Notes: a model not told the origin generated them from the letters alone. A DNA stretch of 64,000 nucleotides from Drosophila persimilis (GCF_003286085.1 NW_020825289.1:1612001-1676000), one strand, 5' to 3'; numbered from the stretch's first letter, positions 20,647-31,506 are shown. Made by a program: numbers and translations.

Positions 20647-22194
20647 ATGATTAAAAATATAGAGGACATTCATAAAAAGTATGTAGAGTCAAAAAATAAT
20701 GAAACCTTAACGAAAGGGAAGGTAGAAAAAACAAAGTTACAATCAGTGGAGACTGGAACTTTGAAGGAAGACATAGAGCCCAAAATTGACAATAGCATAG
20801 AAAAAGTATCTGAGGAAATCATCACAATAGTGGAAAACCTGAGGACATATTTAGAGCAAACCATGCAGAGGTTTGATCAGGCTAAAATGGGAGAGTGTAG
20901 AATGAGAAAGGAAAAAATTGAGTTCCTCAGTAAAAGACTGAGCTCAAAAATTGAGGAGTACTATCATAGCTATGAAACAAACGACAGCTTCGACAATCAG
21001 ATCGGAGATTTGGAATTTGATATTCAAAGCATGTTGAGCAACCTAGAAGTTAGGATGCAAACCATAGCTGAAGAAAACAGCATGGATACTAAAGGGGCAA
21101 CGGTAAAAAAAGAAGATATTGATTTGCCTGATCTTCCGAAAGTGGAAGTACCCACATTCTCGGGCGAAGAAAAAGAGTGGGACGGCTTTTCACAAATATT
21201 TTGTGAATTAATTCATAACAGAGATAGTCTGAGTACATCTCTAAAATTCAATTATTTGAAAATCGCGATAAAGGGTGAGGCACGGAGTATGGTAGCTCAC
21301 CTTTTAACTGGGCCGCTGGAGAATTATAATGCCGCTTGGGAATTGCTGACCAAGCGGTATGAAAATAAGCGAAAAATTTTTGCGGATCAGCTGAATCGTT
21401 TACTAGACTTACCAATGCTAGATCACGATTCAGCGAAACATATTAAATGGTTTTCTGATTCTATAAATGAGTCAATACATTTAATTAAATTAAAGTCACA
21501 TTTAACAAAAGAAGTTGATGTGATTTTCGCGCACATTGTGTTGAAAAAATTCAACAAAGATACCTTACAATTATATGAAAGTCATATAAAAAGGACGAAA
21601 GAGATCCAAGCATTGCCAGATGTAGTGGAATTTTTAGAACAACGGTACACTTCTATTTACACGTCGCAGGATAAAGAGTGGAAACCGTTGAAAAAAGTAG
21701 TACAATATGGTAAAATAAAAGAAAATTGTCCGTTATGTAAAATGGCAGGACATACCATAATTCACTGCTATAAGTATAAGGGAATGAGTCCGATAGATAG
21801 AGGCCAGTTTATTAAAAAACAGCGCCTTTGTACAAAATGCTGTAGGCATGATATGTATAAGAAATGCTTTTCTGAAATTTTATTTGGGATTTGTAAAAAA
21901 CCTCATCATACGATGCGCCATATTCCCTACGAAAAGAGGGAAAATGTTAACACTTGCTTGACAAAAGAACAAGCGTTCTTAGCAACAGCACCTATAAAAG
22001 TAAGGTTAAGGAATGGTGGCTATCAAAACCTTAGAGTATTCATTTATTGTGGGTCGCAATGTACCATAATTTCAGAAGAAGCTCCGCAAATATTAAACTT
22101 AGTACGAAAAAGAGCCAACACCGAGGTAAGTGGAGTGTCATGTACAGACTCCTGCACTTCAAAGTACAAAGTTACTTTATCGGTAAACTCGTGA
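20647..22194 (+). pseudogene. BEL-A gag remainder and protease
   Basis: An open frame of about 515 codons continuing Gag after the DINE-1; its first ATG is a chance start at the junction. Order: charged coiled-coil region, DUF1759-type region from LPKVEVPTFSGEEKEW (~21134), a CX2CX4HX4C zinc knuckle (CPLCKMAGHTIIHC, ~21727), a second Cys/His cluster, then a retropepsin-like segment (VFIYCGSQCTIISEE, ~22036). In the protease the expected catalytic Asp is Tyr (TAT), so it should be inactive. The frame ends at TGA 22192-22194 with further stops following. Confidence 0.85.
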
Positions 22195-22746
22195 TTATAA
22201 TAAAGGTCCTCTAAATATTGAAGCAATTATTCTTCCGAAACTGATAAAAACTTTAACATTAAACTTTTTCAATATTGACAAAACTAAGTGGCAAGATTAT
22301 GTGTTGGCAGACCTTACTTTAACAAACCAAGTAGGGTAGAAGTAATAATTGGGATAGATTTGTATACCCATATTTTAAAAGACGTAGTAGTAAAAATAGA
22401 CGGACTACTTGGACAAAATACAGAATTCGGATGGATTATATCCGGTTGCACCAAATCAAAAGGTGATAAATTTATTGTGGCGACAACAATTGAAGTTGGG
22501 GACTTAGAGCGGTTCTGGGAATTGGAAAGTGAAAAGAATGACGTAGAAGAAGATGTGTGCGAGGAGCATTTCTTGGAAACAACAAGAAGAGATGAGAATG
22601 GTAGGTATGTGGTTAAAATACCATTTAAAAAAGAAAAGGATCTAGGAGAGTCAAAACCCCAAGCTATAGCGCGATTTTATAGTTTAGAAAGAAAGCTCAG
22701 CAACAATAAAACATTAAAAGAAAAATTATGTAAAGTTCATGCATGA
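22195..22746 (+). pseudogene. BEL-A pol, protease-RT connector
   Basis: From 22288 the frame encodes the conserved connector IGIDLYTHILKDVVVKIDGL...TEFGWIISGC, a BEL/Pao pol hallmark between protease and RT. The frame ends at 22744-22746 through a local frameshift near KEKLCKVHA; the equivalent reading continues in another frame toward the RT N-terminus. The site at about 22342 is empty here but holds a DINE-1 in the tandem units. Confidence 0.8.
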
Positions 22747-23583
22747 ATATAAAAACTTAGGACATATGGTAGAGTCCAAAGAAGATGGGAAATATTATTT
22801 ACCCCATCAAGCAGTCATATGAGATTCCAGTATAACGACAAAGCTGAGGGTGGTTTTCGATGCTTCAGCAAAAACCACAAACAATAAAAGTTTAAATGAT
22901 ATCATGTGGGTTGGACCAAGGGTCCAAAAAGATATCTTCGATATTATGGTGAAATGGCGTAAATGGCCATTTGTAATATCTGCGGACATAGAAAAAATGT
23001 ACCGGCAAATTAATGTTGACAAAGACGATCAACAATATTTGCATATAATTTGGAGAGATAATCCAAACGAAAAGTTAAAAGATTATAAACATACAACCGT
23101 TACGTACGGTACAGCTTCAGCACCCTATTGCTTGTTGCAATAGCAGATAATTGCAAAAATCAAGCAATTAGGGAAATCATAAAGAATGATTTTTATATGG
23201 ACGACCTGATGACAGGTGCCGACACGATACTGGATGCTAAAAAGCATGTAAAGGAAGTTACCCGGGAGTTTAATAAGGTTGGGTTTAACTTAAGAAAGTG
23301 GATAACAAATATCCCAGAAATTATAGAAGGCATTAGAGATGACCAAGAAAATAAATTATTAACCATCGAGGAGAATGAATCCGTCAAAACATTAGGACTA
23401 CAATGGGAACCGGTTAAAGACGAGTTTAGGTTCAATTTCCACTATGAACCAATTAAGAAAAATAACAAAAGAATAGTATTATCTACCTTAGCCAAGATAT
23501 ATGAACCCTTAGGCTGGTTGTCTCCAGTGACACTTGTCGGAAAATTGTTTATTCAAAAACTTTGGCTAGCAGACAAAAATTGA
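22747..23583 (+). pseudogene. BEL-A reverse transcriptase (plus copy)
   Basis: RT in two frames, 22850-23143 and 23128-23583, separated by a small deletion after GTASAPY; a TGA interrupts the start near 22820. Palm motifs VVFDASAKTTN and VISADIEKMYRQINV, the YMDD box at 23194-23205 and the thumb AKIYEPLGWLSPVTL are visible. The frame stops at TGA 23581-23583. It shares its deletion and stop with the inverted copy at 13184-14104 and differs from it by a few residues. Confidence 0.85.
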
Positions 23584-24374
23584 GATGAAGAATTATCAGA
23601 ACAGGATACTCGGGAATGGAATTCGTTTAAAAATAGTTTAACAGAGTTAGAGAGCATTCGGATACCGAGATGGCTAAATTCTCAGCACAATAAGTCGATG
23701 CAAATTCATGGGTTTGCCGATGCATCCGAAAAGGCTTATGCTGCCGTAGTGTATGCCAAGGTAGATAGTTCTACAATTATAATAGCCAGCAAAAGCAAAG
23801 TTAATCCAAAGAAGAATCGGAAAACTATTCCAAAATTAGAACTTTGTGCAGCACATCTTCTAGCAAAATTAATGCAACGTGTGAAAGTAGCGGTTGGAAG
23901 TAATGTAGAGTGTTATGCCTGGAGTGATTCTACTATTACTCTAGCCTGGTTAAAGAATGGAGACAATAAAGACAAGTTTATCAGGCGTCGAACTGACGAA
24001 GTAAGAAAGACTAAGGAAATTAAATGGGGACACGTTAGAACTGAAGACAATCCAGCAGATGTAGCATCAAGGGGCATTGGTGCAGATAAGCTAAAAGATT
24101 TTAAGATTTGGTGGAAAGGGCCTCAATGGTTGGCGAAATCTAAGGAACATTGGCCAAAAGAGGAAATTGAAGAAAAATTAGTTGTGAGCACAAGAATGGT
24201 AATAGCAAAAAATAACATTTTTTGTGAATTATTACAAAAATATTCGTGTATGCATAAACTAGAAAGAGTCATTGCATATGTATTGAGGTTTATTCAAATC
24301 AAAACCAAAAAGAAAGAATTTCCTTCATTTTTGACAGTGAAGGAGATTAAGAGCGCTAAAGTATTAATAGTAAA
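23584..24374 (+). pseudogene. BEL-A RNase H (plus copy)
   Basis: Open from 23698 to the DINE-1 at 24375. The acidic residues of RNase H are present (GFADASEKAY, KLELCAAHL, AWSDSTITL), followed by EDNPADVASRG. The last codons read into the inserted DINE-1 end, and about 20 codons kept in the inverted copy at 12343 are missing here. The domain itself looks intact but is detached from a working RT. Confidence 0.85.
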
Positions 24375-25461
24375 ACGAGGGGGAACGTTGTGAGTTGCTG
24401 CGGACACCGCAACTCTACAGTTATACCCGATACTAAGTCAGTATGGCTCTCCTCCGTCAGACGCCGCTAATATTAAACGACACGACAAAGAGTGCGAGAG
24501 AGACAGAAAATCAGTCTGAGCGTGACGTCGGGCGCTGCGTAGCCACTGCAAATTGATTTCTTGCTTTTGGCTACAAAAATGATCTGATCTGATCCAGATT
24601 CAGCAACCGGATAGATATGGTCATTCTCTATGATTCTGCGTTTTTAGTTTTCTCGAATCTGCAATATTGTGGATGCAACAGATTTTCGGACTTTGTGTGG
24701 GAGGAGGGGGGTGGGGCGAAATTTTGAGATATACGTTTTATAGTGAGATCTAACAGAAGTGCGGATACCAAATTTGGTTACTCTAGCCTTAATAGTCTCT
24801 GAGATTTATGAATATCCCCAGATTTTCATCCTTTGCGGGGGCGGAAGGGGGTGTGGCGAAATTTTGAAACAAACTCGTCTCGGTCCGATATATTAGGAGT
24901 GTGGATACCAAATTTGGTTGCTCTAGCTTTTATAGTCTCTGAGATCTAGGCGCTAATGTTTTACTCTAAGCAAAGCCGCCTATGCTACCTGTGTGTTAGA
25001 GAGAGACAGGGCGAGAAAAAATGAAATTGTTTTCTTGATGCTGGCTATAATAATAATACGATCCAATTCAGATTCTGCAGTCTAAAAGATACGGTCATTC
25101 TCTACGATTCTGCGTTTTTGGTTTTCTCGTATCTTTAAAATTGTGGATGCCAAAGATTTTCGCCCTTTGTGAGGGCGGAAGTGGGCGGGGCAAAGTTTTG
25201 AAATATTTTTGGAGCAGTGACATATTATAGAAGTCTGGATCCAAAACATCGTTGCTCTAGCTCTTATAGTCTTTGAGCATTAGGCGCTGAAGGGGACGGA
25301 CAGACGGACAGACAGACTTGGCTCAATCGACTCGGCTATTGATGCTGATCAAGAATATATATACTTTATGGGGTCGGAAACGATTCCTTCTGGACGTTAC
25401 ACACATCCACTTTTACCACAAATCTAATATACCCCAATACTCATTTTGAGTATCGGGTATA
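24375..25461 (-). mobile_element. DINE-1 full length in BEL-A pol
   Basis: 1087 bp with both termini (ACGAGGGGG at left, GGGTATA at right), hairpin, three internal blocks and a short tetranucleotide tract (25295-25316). It separates RNase H from integrase. It has GTGCGAGAGAGAC where many copies read GTGCGTGCGAGAGAGAC. Confidence 0.85.
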
Positions 25462-26774
25462 AAAAGGAAATAGAAACAAAAAATAAACTATTAAGCTTAA
25501 ATCCGTTCTTAGATAAGAATAGATTGTTACGAGTTGGAGGTAGATTGCAAAACTCCAACGCGGAATTTGAGGTTAAACATCCCTTGATTTTAGATAAGTG
25601 TCACTTGACGTCTTTAATTATCAAGAATGCACATAAAGAAACATTGCACGGTGGAATTAATCTGATGCGAAACCATATCCAGCGAAAGTTTTGGATATTT
25701 GGGCTAAGAAATTGCTTAATGAAAAAACTTAAAGAGTGTGTCGCCTGTGCTAGGTATCGACAGAATACTGCAGAACAAATTATGGGAAAGCTGCCGAAAC
25801 ACAGAGCTACAATGTCGCACCCGTTTACAAATACAGGTGTAGACTTCGCCGGGCCTTACCATATCCGATGCTCTAAAAACCGGGGGCAGAAATCCTATAA
25901 GGGATATATTGCCGTATTCGTATGCATGGCGACAAAAGCTATTCATTTGGAAGTAGTCAGCGATCATACTTCACATGCATTTCTAGCTGCACTTAGAAGA
26001 TTTTTTTCAAGAAGAGGAAAATGTGGAATTAACTTTGTGGGAGCTTCGCGCAAATTAGACGAGGAATACCAAAAAGCCCTCAAAGACAACATAAAAGTGG
26101 TTCCAATATTAGAAAGAGAACAGATCGAGTGGCATTTTATTACCCCGGCAGGACCTCACTTCGGAGGTATTTGGGAAGCTGGGGTAAAATCAGTGAAATA
26201 TCACTTAAAAAGGGTAATTGGGGACAATAATTTAACCTATGAGGAAATGGCAACTCTATTATGTCAAATTGAAGCGGTACTATTTTCACGCCCTTTGTAT
26301 ACAGCTACAAATGATATTGACGATCTGGATGTATTAACACCAGGTCATTTTATTATTGGAAGGCCAATATTTGGCCCGATTGAGACAATTTCACAGGAAA
26401 AAATCGGGAATCTGGATAGATGGAGATTAATTCAGAAAATGAAAAGAGAATTTTGGATTAAATGGAAAGAAGATTATTTGCACACACTGCCACAAAGAAA
26501 TAAATGGAAAATAGGAATGCAGAATATTAAAACAGGACAGATTGTGTTAATAAAAGATGAAACCTGTCACCCAGCTAGATGGCCCTTGGGAAAAATAGAA
26601 GAAATACATAAAGGTAGGGACGATAGAGTCAGAGTAGTAACTATAAAACATCAAGACGGGTTGATAAAACGACCTATAACTAAAATTTGTCCATTAGCTG
26701 GAATTGAGTCAGAAGAGCAAGACTCAGGAATGACTCCAAAAGAGACCAGAAGTACTCGTAGTAGTAAAAGGTAA
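25462..26774 (+). pseudogene. BEL-A integrase
   Basis: About 437 codons, open throughout; the frame opens inside DINE-1, so there is no own start. Order: a connector (LNPFLDKNRLLRVGGRLQN), the zinc-binding HHCC region (HKETLHGG...CVACARYRQ), core Asp in GVDFAGPYH, core Glu in GGIWEAGVKSVKYH and a C-terminal DUF5641-type domain (GQIVLIKDETCHPARWPLGK). The segment with the middle catalytic Asp (expected just before INFVGA, near 26030) is deleted in frame, so strand transfer should be lost despite the open frame. Confidence 0.87.
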
Positions 26775-26807
26775 TTCAAATTGCGTGTATAGGAAGATAG
26801 CAGAGAC

Positions 26808-27308
26808 ATGATCATTTTGGGTCGAATTAGAAAGGCAGGTAGTTGGCTCTTCAAAGTTCCAGTAAATACTAATGCTAGAATTCAAGGTAGTAACTCAAAT
26901 CAAGAACTAATTGATCTTCCGCAACAAAGAATTTTAACAATAATAAATGGTTGTACTGTGCGAACCGATGACAAAATACTAGTACTTCATCACAGTATTC
27001 AAACAGAAAGCTACGAGCCAATTTCATCCTTTTATACAAGAAATATAAGCAAAATACCAAAAATTGTTTGGAATCCATTAACAGTACCATTAATAAACCA
27101 TACAGAAGAAATGGATAAGTTCAGAAACGAAATAAAATTGTTAAAAAAAGGTCATCATGACTTAAAAGGACTTAAGTTCCATCATGTATCTGGACATGCG
27201 GCCTTTATTATTGGAATCATAATAATGACAATATTAATAGTCTATGCCCTAAGAAGAATTAAAGTAGCACGAAGACTGCAAACGATAGCACTTCCCTACC
27301 CACTGTAA
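26808..27308 (+). pseudogene. Env-like third ORF, C-terminal remnant
   Basis: 166 codons 33 bp after pol. Near the C-terminus is a strong hydrophobic helix (AAFIIGIIIMTILIVYAL) followed by RRIK, a type I membrane anchor with a basic cytoplasmic tail. Some BEL elements such as roo carry a third env-like ORF here. No signal peptide and only a few cysteines remain, so most of the ectodomain is missing. Assignment rests on position and topology; no diagnostic motif was recognised. Confidence 0.5.
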
Positions 27309-28168
27309 TTGACTGTAAATGATTATCTGTACTTGTAATTATAGCTATAAAGAAAATGTACACAAAAAGGTTCACAAGAATCAAAATACAAAACAATGAC
27401 ACTTTCGGCCCTTTGCAGAATGTTCAAACATGAACATATTATCGTCAATACAATGCCTCTTTCGGCCCCTTGCAGAATGTTTAAACATAAATAGATTATT
27501 GTACCCATTCACTCATGTAACAACACCGAACTCTAAAGAAATCACATAAAGTAGACAAGTTATGACTGCACTGGTGTAAACAGAGATCTGTAACCCATTA
27601 ATACGACAACAAAACACAAGTGGAGAAAACACTTTACAAATGCGGTCCTAAAATAAAACTAATGTAAGCATGTACTCAAATAGACACCCTCAGTGAAGTG
27701 TATCCTCTGCGTAGGTCTAACGATAATTATAGACTACCAAATTGTACCTCCAACCTCATTGTCAAATCACATATAAGGCTCTGATTTCCCCCCTGTGGTA
27801 AGAGCACGGAGTTAAGCCAGCTTCCTTTAGACTGAACAAGTGTCTAGTTCACTGACAGCTAAAGGTAGCAAAATAAAAAACTTTGATTTGCCTCCTATAG
27901 GAAGGAACAGAGTATAAAATAAATTAATGAAACGAGAGTTTCAATTAATAATTTGAAAAAAATACGAGCTAAACAGGCTGTATTTTTAATAGATAACTGG
28001 GTATATCTATTGTGATCGGAGAATAAAAAAAAAAAAAAAAAATTAATGGAACGGAAGTTTCAATTAATAATTTTGAAAAATACGAGCTGGACAGGGTGTA
28101 TTTTAATAGAAAACGAAATATGTATATCTATTGTAATTGAAAAATAAAAATTTTTCGCGACGGTGGAA
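27309..28168 (+). mobile_element. BEL-A 3' non-coding region and 3' LTR
   Basis: Begins with a diverged direct duplication (CTTTCGGCCC...TGCAGAATGTT at 27402 and 27458), then sequence shared with the LTR pieces of the tandem units and 14284-14570, including the A-tract (28026-28042). A plausible LTR start is TGTAACAACACCG at about 27513. The end falls near 28168, where CR1 sequence starts. No target duplication was found. Confidence 0.65.
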
Positions 28169-28494
28169 TAGTTTAAGCAATGGTCCACATAGAGCCTCGG
28201 CGCAGTACCTCAGTACACAACCTGGAACCCCGTCTGGACCCGGTGTAAACACCGGCTTAACTAGTCGAAGATCATGAAGTAGGTAACATTCATTTAAAAA
28301 GGGACTAAAAATGCCGTTCGACCTTGGTAAACCGTATGGGTACGGATGACCAGAGTAGCTTTCCTCAGAATAAGTGGTTTGGAAAACTTGGGCAAAAATA
28401 TCGGCAATTGCCTGATCATTATTTGCCGACGTATTACAAAATGATAGCGAGGATGGCTGTGCGGACTAATCGGACAAAAAAGCGGGACACAATA
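28168..28494 (-). pseudogene. CR1 ORF2 fragment (minus)
   Basis: Corresponds to about 16915-17190 of the intact CR1 (endonuclease-RT connector, GPDGVPGCVLRYC region) with short deletions; ends at DINE-1 subfamily B. Same kind of fragment as that starting each downstream monomer. Confidence 0.75.
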
Positions 28495-28749
28495 ATCAAA
28501 CAAGGGGGAACATTGTGAGTTATTGCGGAGACTGCAACTCCACATATATACCTGATACGAAGTCAGTATGGCTCTCCCCCGGCAGACGCCGCTAATATTA
28601 AGCCACGCGACAAAGTGTGCGTGCAAGAGAGACAGAAAATCAGTCTGAGCGTGACGTCGGACGCTGCGTAGCCACTGCAAATTGAAATAAAGCTATTAAA
28701 AAGCCCGTTTAGCTCGTATTTTTCGTATTTTCCTTTCCGTATGGAGAGG
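28495..28749 (-). mobile_element. DINE-1 subfamily B tail, BEL-A LTR scrap and CR1 scrap
   Basis: DINE-1 variant tail to about 28680 (ACAAGGGGG, GTTATTGCGGAGACTGC), then ~50 bp of BEL-A LTR in reverse (AGCCCGTTTAGCTCG), then a few bases of CR1 (TATGGAGAGGAATT) that form the target of the LOA insertion. Confidence 0.7.
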
Positions 28750-28762
28750 AATTAAAAACGAT
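28750..28762. repeat. LOA-A target-site duplication, left copy
   Basis: AATTAAAAACGAT here matches AATTATAAACGAT at 33740-33752, with one mismatch. The uninterrupted site is in the intact CR1 at about 16858-16870, so LOA inserted into a CR1. Confidence 0.85.
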
Positions 28763-29142
28763 CTGGTCTGATGAGCTTGTGAGGTAGCTCAAAGGGGGCC
28801 TAGCTGAGGCCTCAGGGCGGGTCGCGGGTTGCGGATAGCGAACGGCCTACCTCGGTAGGTCAGCTGCGAATAAGCGGGCATCCCTCACGGGAGAGTACCG
28901 AAATAAGCAGTCCCGGACAGCCAGCGGGTGTTAGCTAGGTAGCAGCACTGACGATGTCCTTTAGTCGAGGAATCCCACTTCATCTAGGGTAGGTATCGTG
29001 TATGGATGGGAGTGTGTGAGCTACTTATTGAGGCGGCACCACAAGGCAACGATGATCTTTGCTCGGGCTGACCTTTCCCTTTCTCTGCATCTCGTGGGAA
29101 CAAGATGTACAAAAACAAAAATAAAAACCAAAAAACAATTGA
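28763..29142 (+). other. LOA 5' UTR, GC-rich and structured
   Basis: Much more GC-rich than its surroundings with several short hairpins, for example CCTACCTCGGTAGG (28849-28862) and AGCTGA/TCAGCT arms enclosing about 70 bases. It is almost unchanged in copies at 35123, 40368, 42275 and 49197. Several LINE clades carry a self-cleaving HDV-like ribozyme at the 5' end; whether this folds as one was not shown. Confidence 0.55.
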
Positions 29143-30092
29143 GTGTGGGGAGCGCCCCAAATGCCAACCGGGAGCAATCCCAAGCTCGGAAAGGCAGCGG
29201 CCCAAAGGCTTGGCCCAACCGGCTCTACAGCAGGGAATACCTGTAAGGTGGAAGGTGCCTGTGCGTACCCGAGGGGGTCCCATCCCGCATCCGGAGTGGG
29301 TGGCAAGGTAACTCCCGAAGCTGACACCTTGGAAGGAAAGCTAATCAATACTGCGGCTGCCCGACCTTCTGGTAAAGTGGAGGGGGCTGCCTTGCCGTCG
29401 ACAAGCGCCCAAGCCAAACGATACACCTATGCCGGAAAAAGGAGTGCAGGGCACATACTCCGTCGGCAACACGCCAGCAGTGAAGCCAGCCCATTAGCCG
29501 ACTGGCTGAAAAAGGTGGAATGGGCTTCGGCCGTGCTCCCGGAGTTCACCTTGGAACAGAAAAAGGTGGCTCCCCAAGCCAAGAGGCAGCGCTCGCAGGA
29601 GACACCGGGACCGGCAGCAAAGCGCTCCAGAGTGCTGCCAAATGTCTCTTTTGTGCAGATTGCCAAGGAGAGGACGCTAATCGGCGTCCTAGACATAGCG
29701 GCGCAGAGGAAGTCAAGGAGTCAGTGGAAGTGGGTGGAAGCGGCACTGGCCGACCGCTGCTTCGACCTCTTCGACAAGGACCCAGGACCACCGCCAGTTT
29801 GCAAGGACATGGGGTGGTTCCAGGGCAACCTCAAGATAATTGCATGCGAGGACGAGCGCTCCGTAAAGCTTTATCAAGCGGCGGTCGCGCAGGTCGGCGA
29901 GGTCTATGCTGGGGCGAAACTCGTCCAGTCGACTGGAGCGAGGTGCCCAGCAGACCGAGGGCCAGAATTTGGGTGCCGGCTACCTTCAAGGAGCCAGAAC
30001 GCATCCTCAAGATGTTGCAAAGATGCAACCCAGGACTACCGACATCGGATTGGAAGGTAGCCAAGGTTGAGACGACACAAGGGACGACTTAA
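29143..30092 (+). pseudogene. LOA ORF1 (Gag-like), frameshifted
   Basis: From about 29143 the frame encodes a basic, Ala/Pro-rich protein (KRQRSQETPGPAAKRSRV) leading into a conserved C-terminal domain (DMGWFQGNLKIIACEDERSV) resembling the DUF4780-type ORF1 domain of insect LINEs. Near 29935 the frame shifts; the domain continues in another frame (SEVPSRPRARIWVPATFKEP, PGLPTSDWKVAKVE) to 30092. The role would be RNA binding in the particle. At least one indel makes this copy defective. Confidence 0.75.
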
Positions 30093-30332
30093 CTGACCTA
30101 CTAACCTAACACTAACTCGCTGGCCCAGATAGAGGCAGCAAAAGGCGAGCTTGACTTCGGCTTCAGCTCGGTCACCATCAAGGCGGAGCCCGAAGGTCCT
30201 TACGACGAGCTGGAACCAGACCAGGAAGGAGAAGCCTTCGGAGACTGAGCTGATGCTCGACTTTGAGTCAATGTGCCGAGAGAGAGTCTCAGACGACTCG
30301 GACGCAGACATTACGGTGGTGGAGAATCTTTA

Positions 30333-31506
30333 AGATGGTCCTAAGGATCCTTCAAATAAATCTCCACCACTGTAAAGCAGCATCGGCTGCTCTCATACTT
30401 CGCTTAGACCCAAGCGGAGCCGACGTAGTCCTGATCCAGGAGCGTTGGGTGGTAGGAAGCATGGTCTGTGGATTGGGGACGATGGAATACAAGATCATTG
30501 TATCCTAAAATGAAGGTAAAATCCGTACCTGCATACTTGCGAGAAAGCACTTAAATATCTTTCTGCTCCATAATTATAGCGATGGCGATAACACGGCGGC
30601 AAGCCTAGAGCTAAACGGGAATCATCTCAGGCTGGTGGCTTTCGATATGACCCACGAGGAGGATGATCCTCCCAACGACCTTGTTCGCAAAATAGCCAGC
30701 GACAGCGAAAGGACGGACAAAGACCTACTTATATGTTGCGATGCCAACGCCCACCACACCCAATGAGAGAGCAAGGACACGAACGTAAGGCGTGAGTCAC
30801 TGTTCAGCTTCATCCTGAACTCAAATTTATTCATTTGCAATCGGGGCAACGACCCCACGTTTATAATTAAAAATCCCCAAGAGATCCCCAAACCCACCGA
30901 CTATATCAACCCCAGAAAAGCCAACTGGGAAAAATGTAGCACAACCCTGGAGAAACTACTCCCTCCTAACGCCCCTAATTGCCCGAACACGGAAGACAAC
31001 CTAAACCGTCTTGTGAACAGGATTACGGATGCGTTCAACAAAGCCTTCAAGGCAGCATGCCCTTCTACCAGACCAAGGGGGAAAAAGAAACTCCCCTGGT
31101 GGTCTAAGCAACTAGACACCCTTCGTAGAACTTGTAGGACTCTATTCAATAGAGCCACAAGAGCAAATGAGGATACTCACTGGGCAGACTATAAAACCAG
31201 TCTAGCACTATACAAAAAGGAAACGAGGAAGGCTAAAAGAGCCTCCTGGCAAAAATTTTGCTCCGAAATCGAGGAAACTTCGGAGGCCGCAAGACTCCGG
31301 AAAGTTCTCTCAAAAACTACTCCTTCGGTAGGTTACCTTAAAAAGAATGATGGTACGTGGACCAACTCCAGTGAGGAGTCCCTACACATTCTGCTGCACA
31401 ACCACCGAGCCGACATACCTCCCAGGAGAGGGATCGGTAGAATTGATGGACCAAATCCTTACAAAACGGAACATAAGTTGGGCAGTAAACAGCTTCAACC
31501 CTTTTA
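30333..31506 (+). pseudogene. LOA ORF2, endonuclease and linker
   Basis: Starts near ATG 30334 with LRILQINLHHCKAASAAL, the usual N-terminal apurinic-type endonuclease motif, then ADVVLIQERWV, LICCDANAHH and a Lys/Arg-rich connector toward RT (STRPRGKKKLPWWSKQLD). In-frame stops occur at about 30508 and 30765, so the nuclease cannot be made intact. The frame shifts again near 31500, where the RT frame takes over. Confidence 0.8.

Larger units (their letters stand above)
14284..28168 (+). mobile_element. BEL-A copy in plus orientation, interrupted by DINE-1 and CR1
   Basis: BEL/Pao element with pieces in order: truncated 5' LTR and leader (14284-14959), gag start (14960-15161), gag remainder and protease (20647-22194), RT (22750-23583), RNase H (23590-24374), integrase (25462-26774), env-like remnant (26808-27308) and 3' LTR region (to about 28168). 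Without the insertions it is about 7.3 kb, normal for the family. Interruptions are a DINE-1 in gag, itself split by CR1, and a DINE-1 in pol. Stops, frameshifts and lost catalytic residues make it non-autonomous. Confidence 0.85.

Noticed and set aside
20647..20700. ATG at 20647 as a genuine gag start
   Set aside because: The ATG is created at the DINE-1/gag junction; the original Gag start is at 14960 and the sequence here corresponds to residue ~68 onward.
28765..28800. CTGATGAG near the LOA 5' end suggesting a hammerhead ribozyme core
   Set aside because: The second core strand (GAAA after stem II) is missing; the sequence reads CAAAG, and stem II would be only three or four pairs.
29831..30311. 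Minus-strand ORFs opposite LOA ORF1/ORF2
   Set aside because: Antisense frames in GC-richer coding sequence; they have no recognisable domains and the sense frames explain the sequence.
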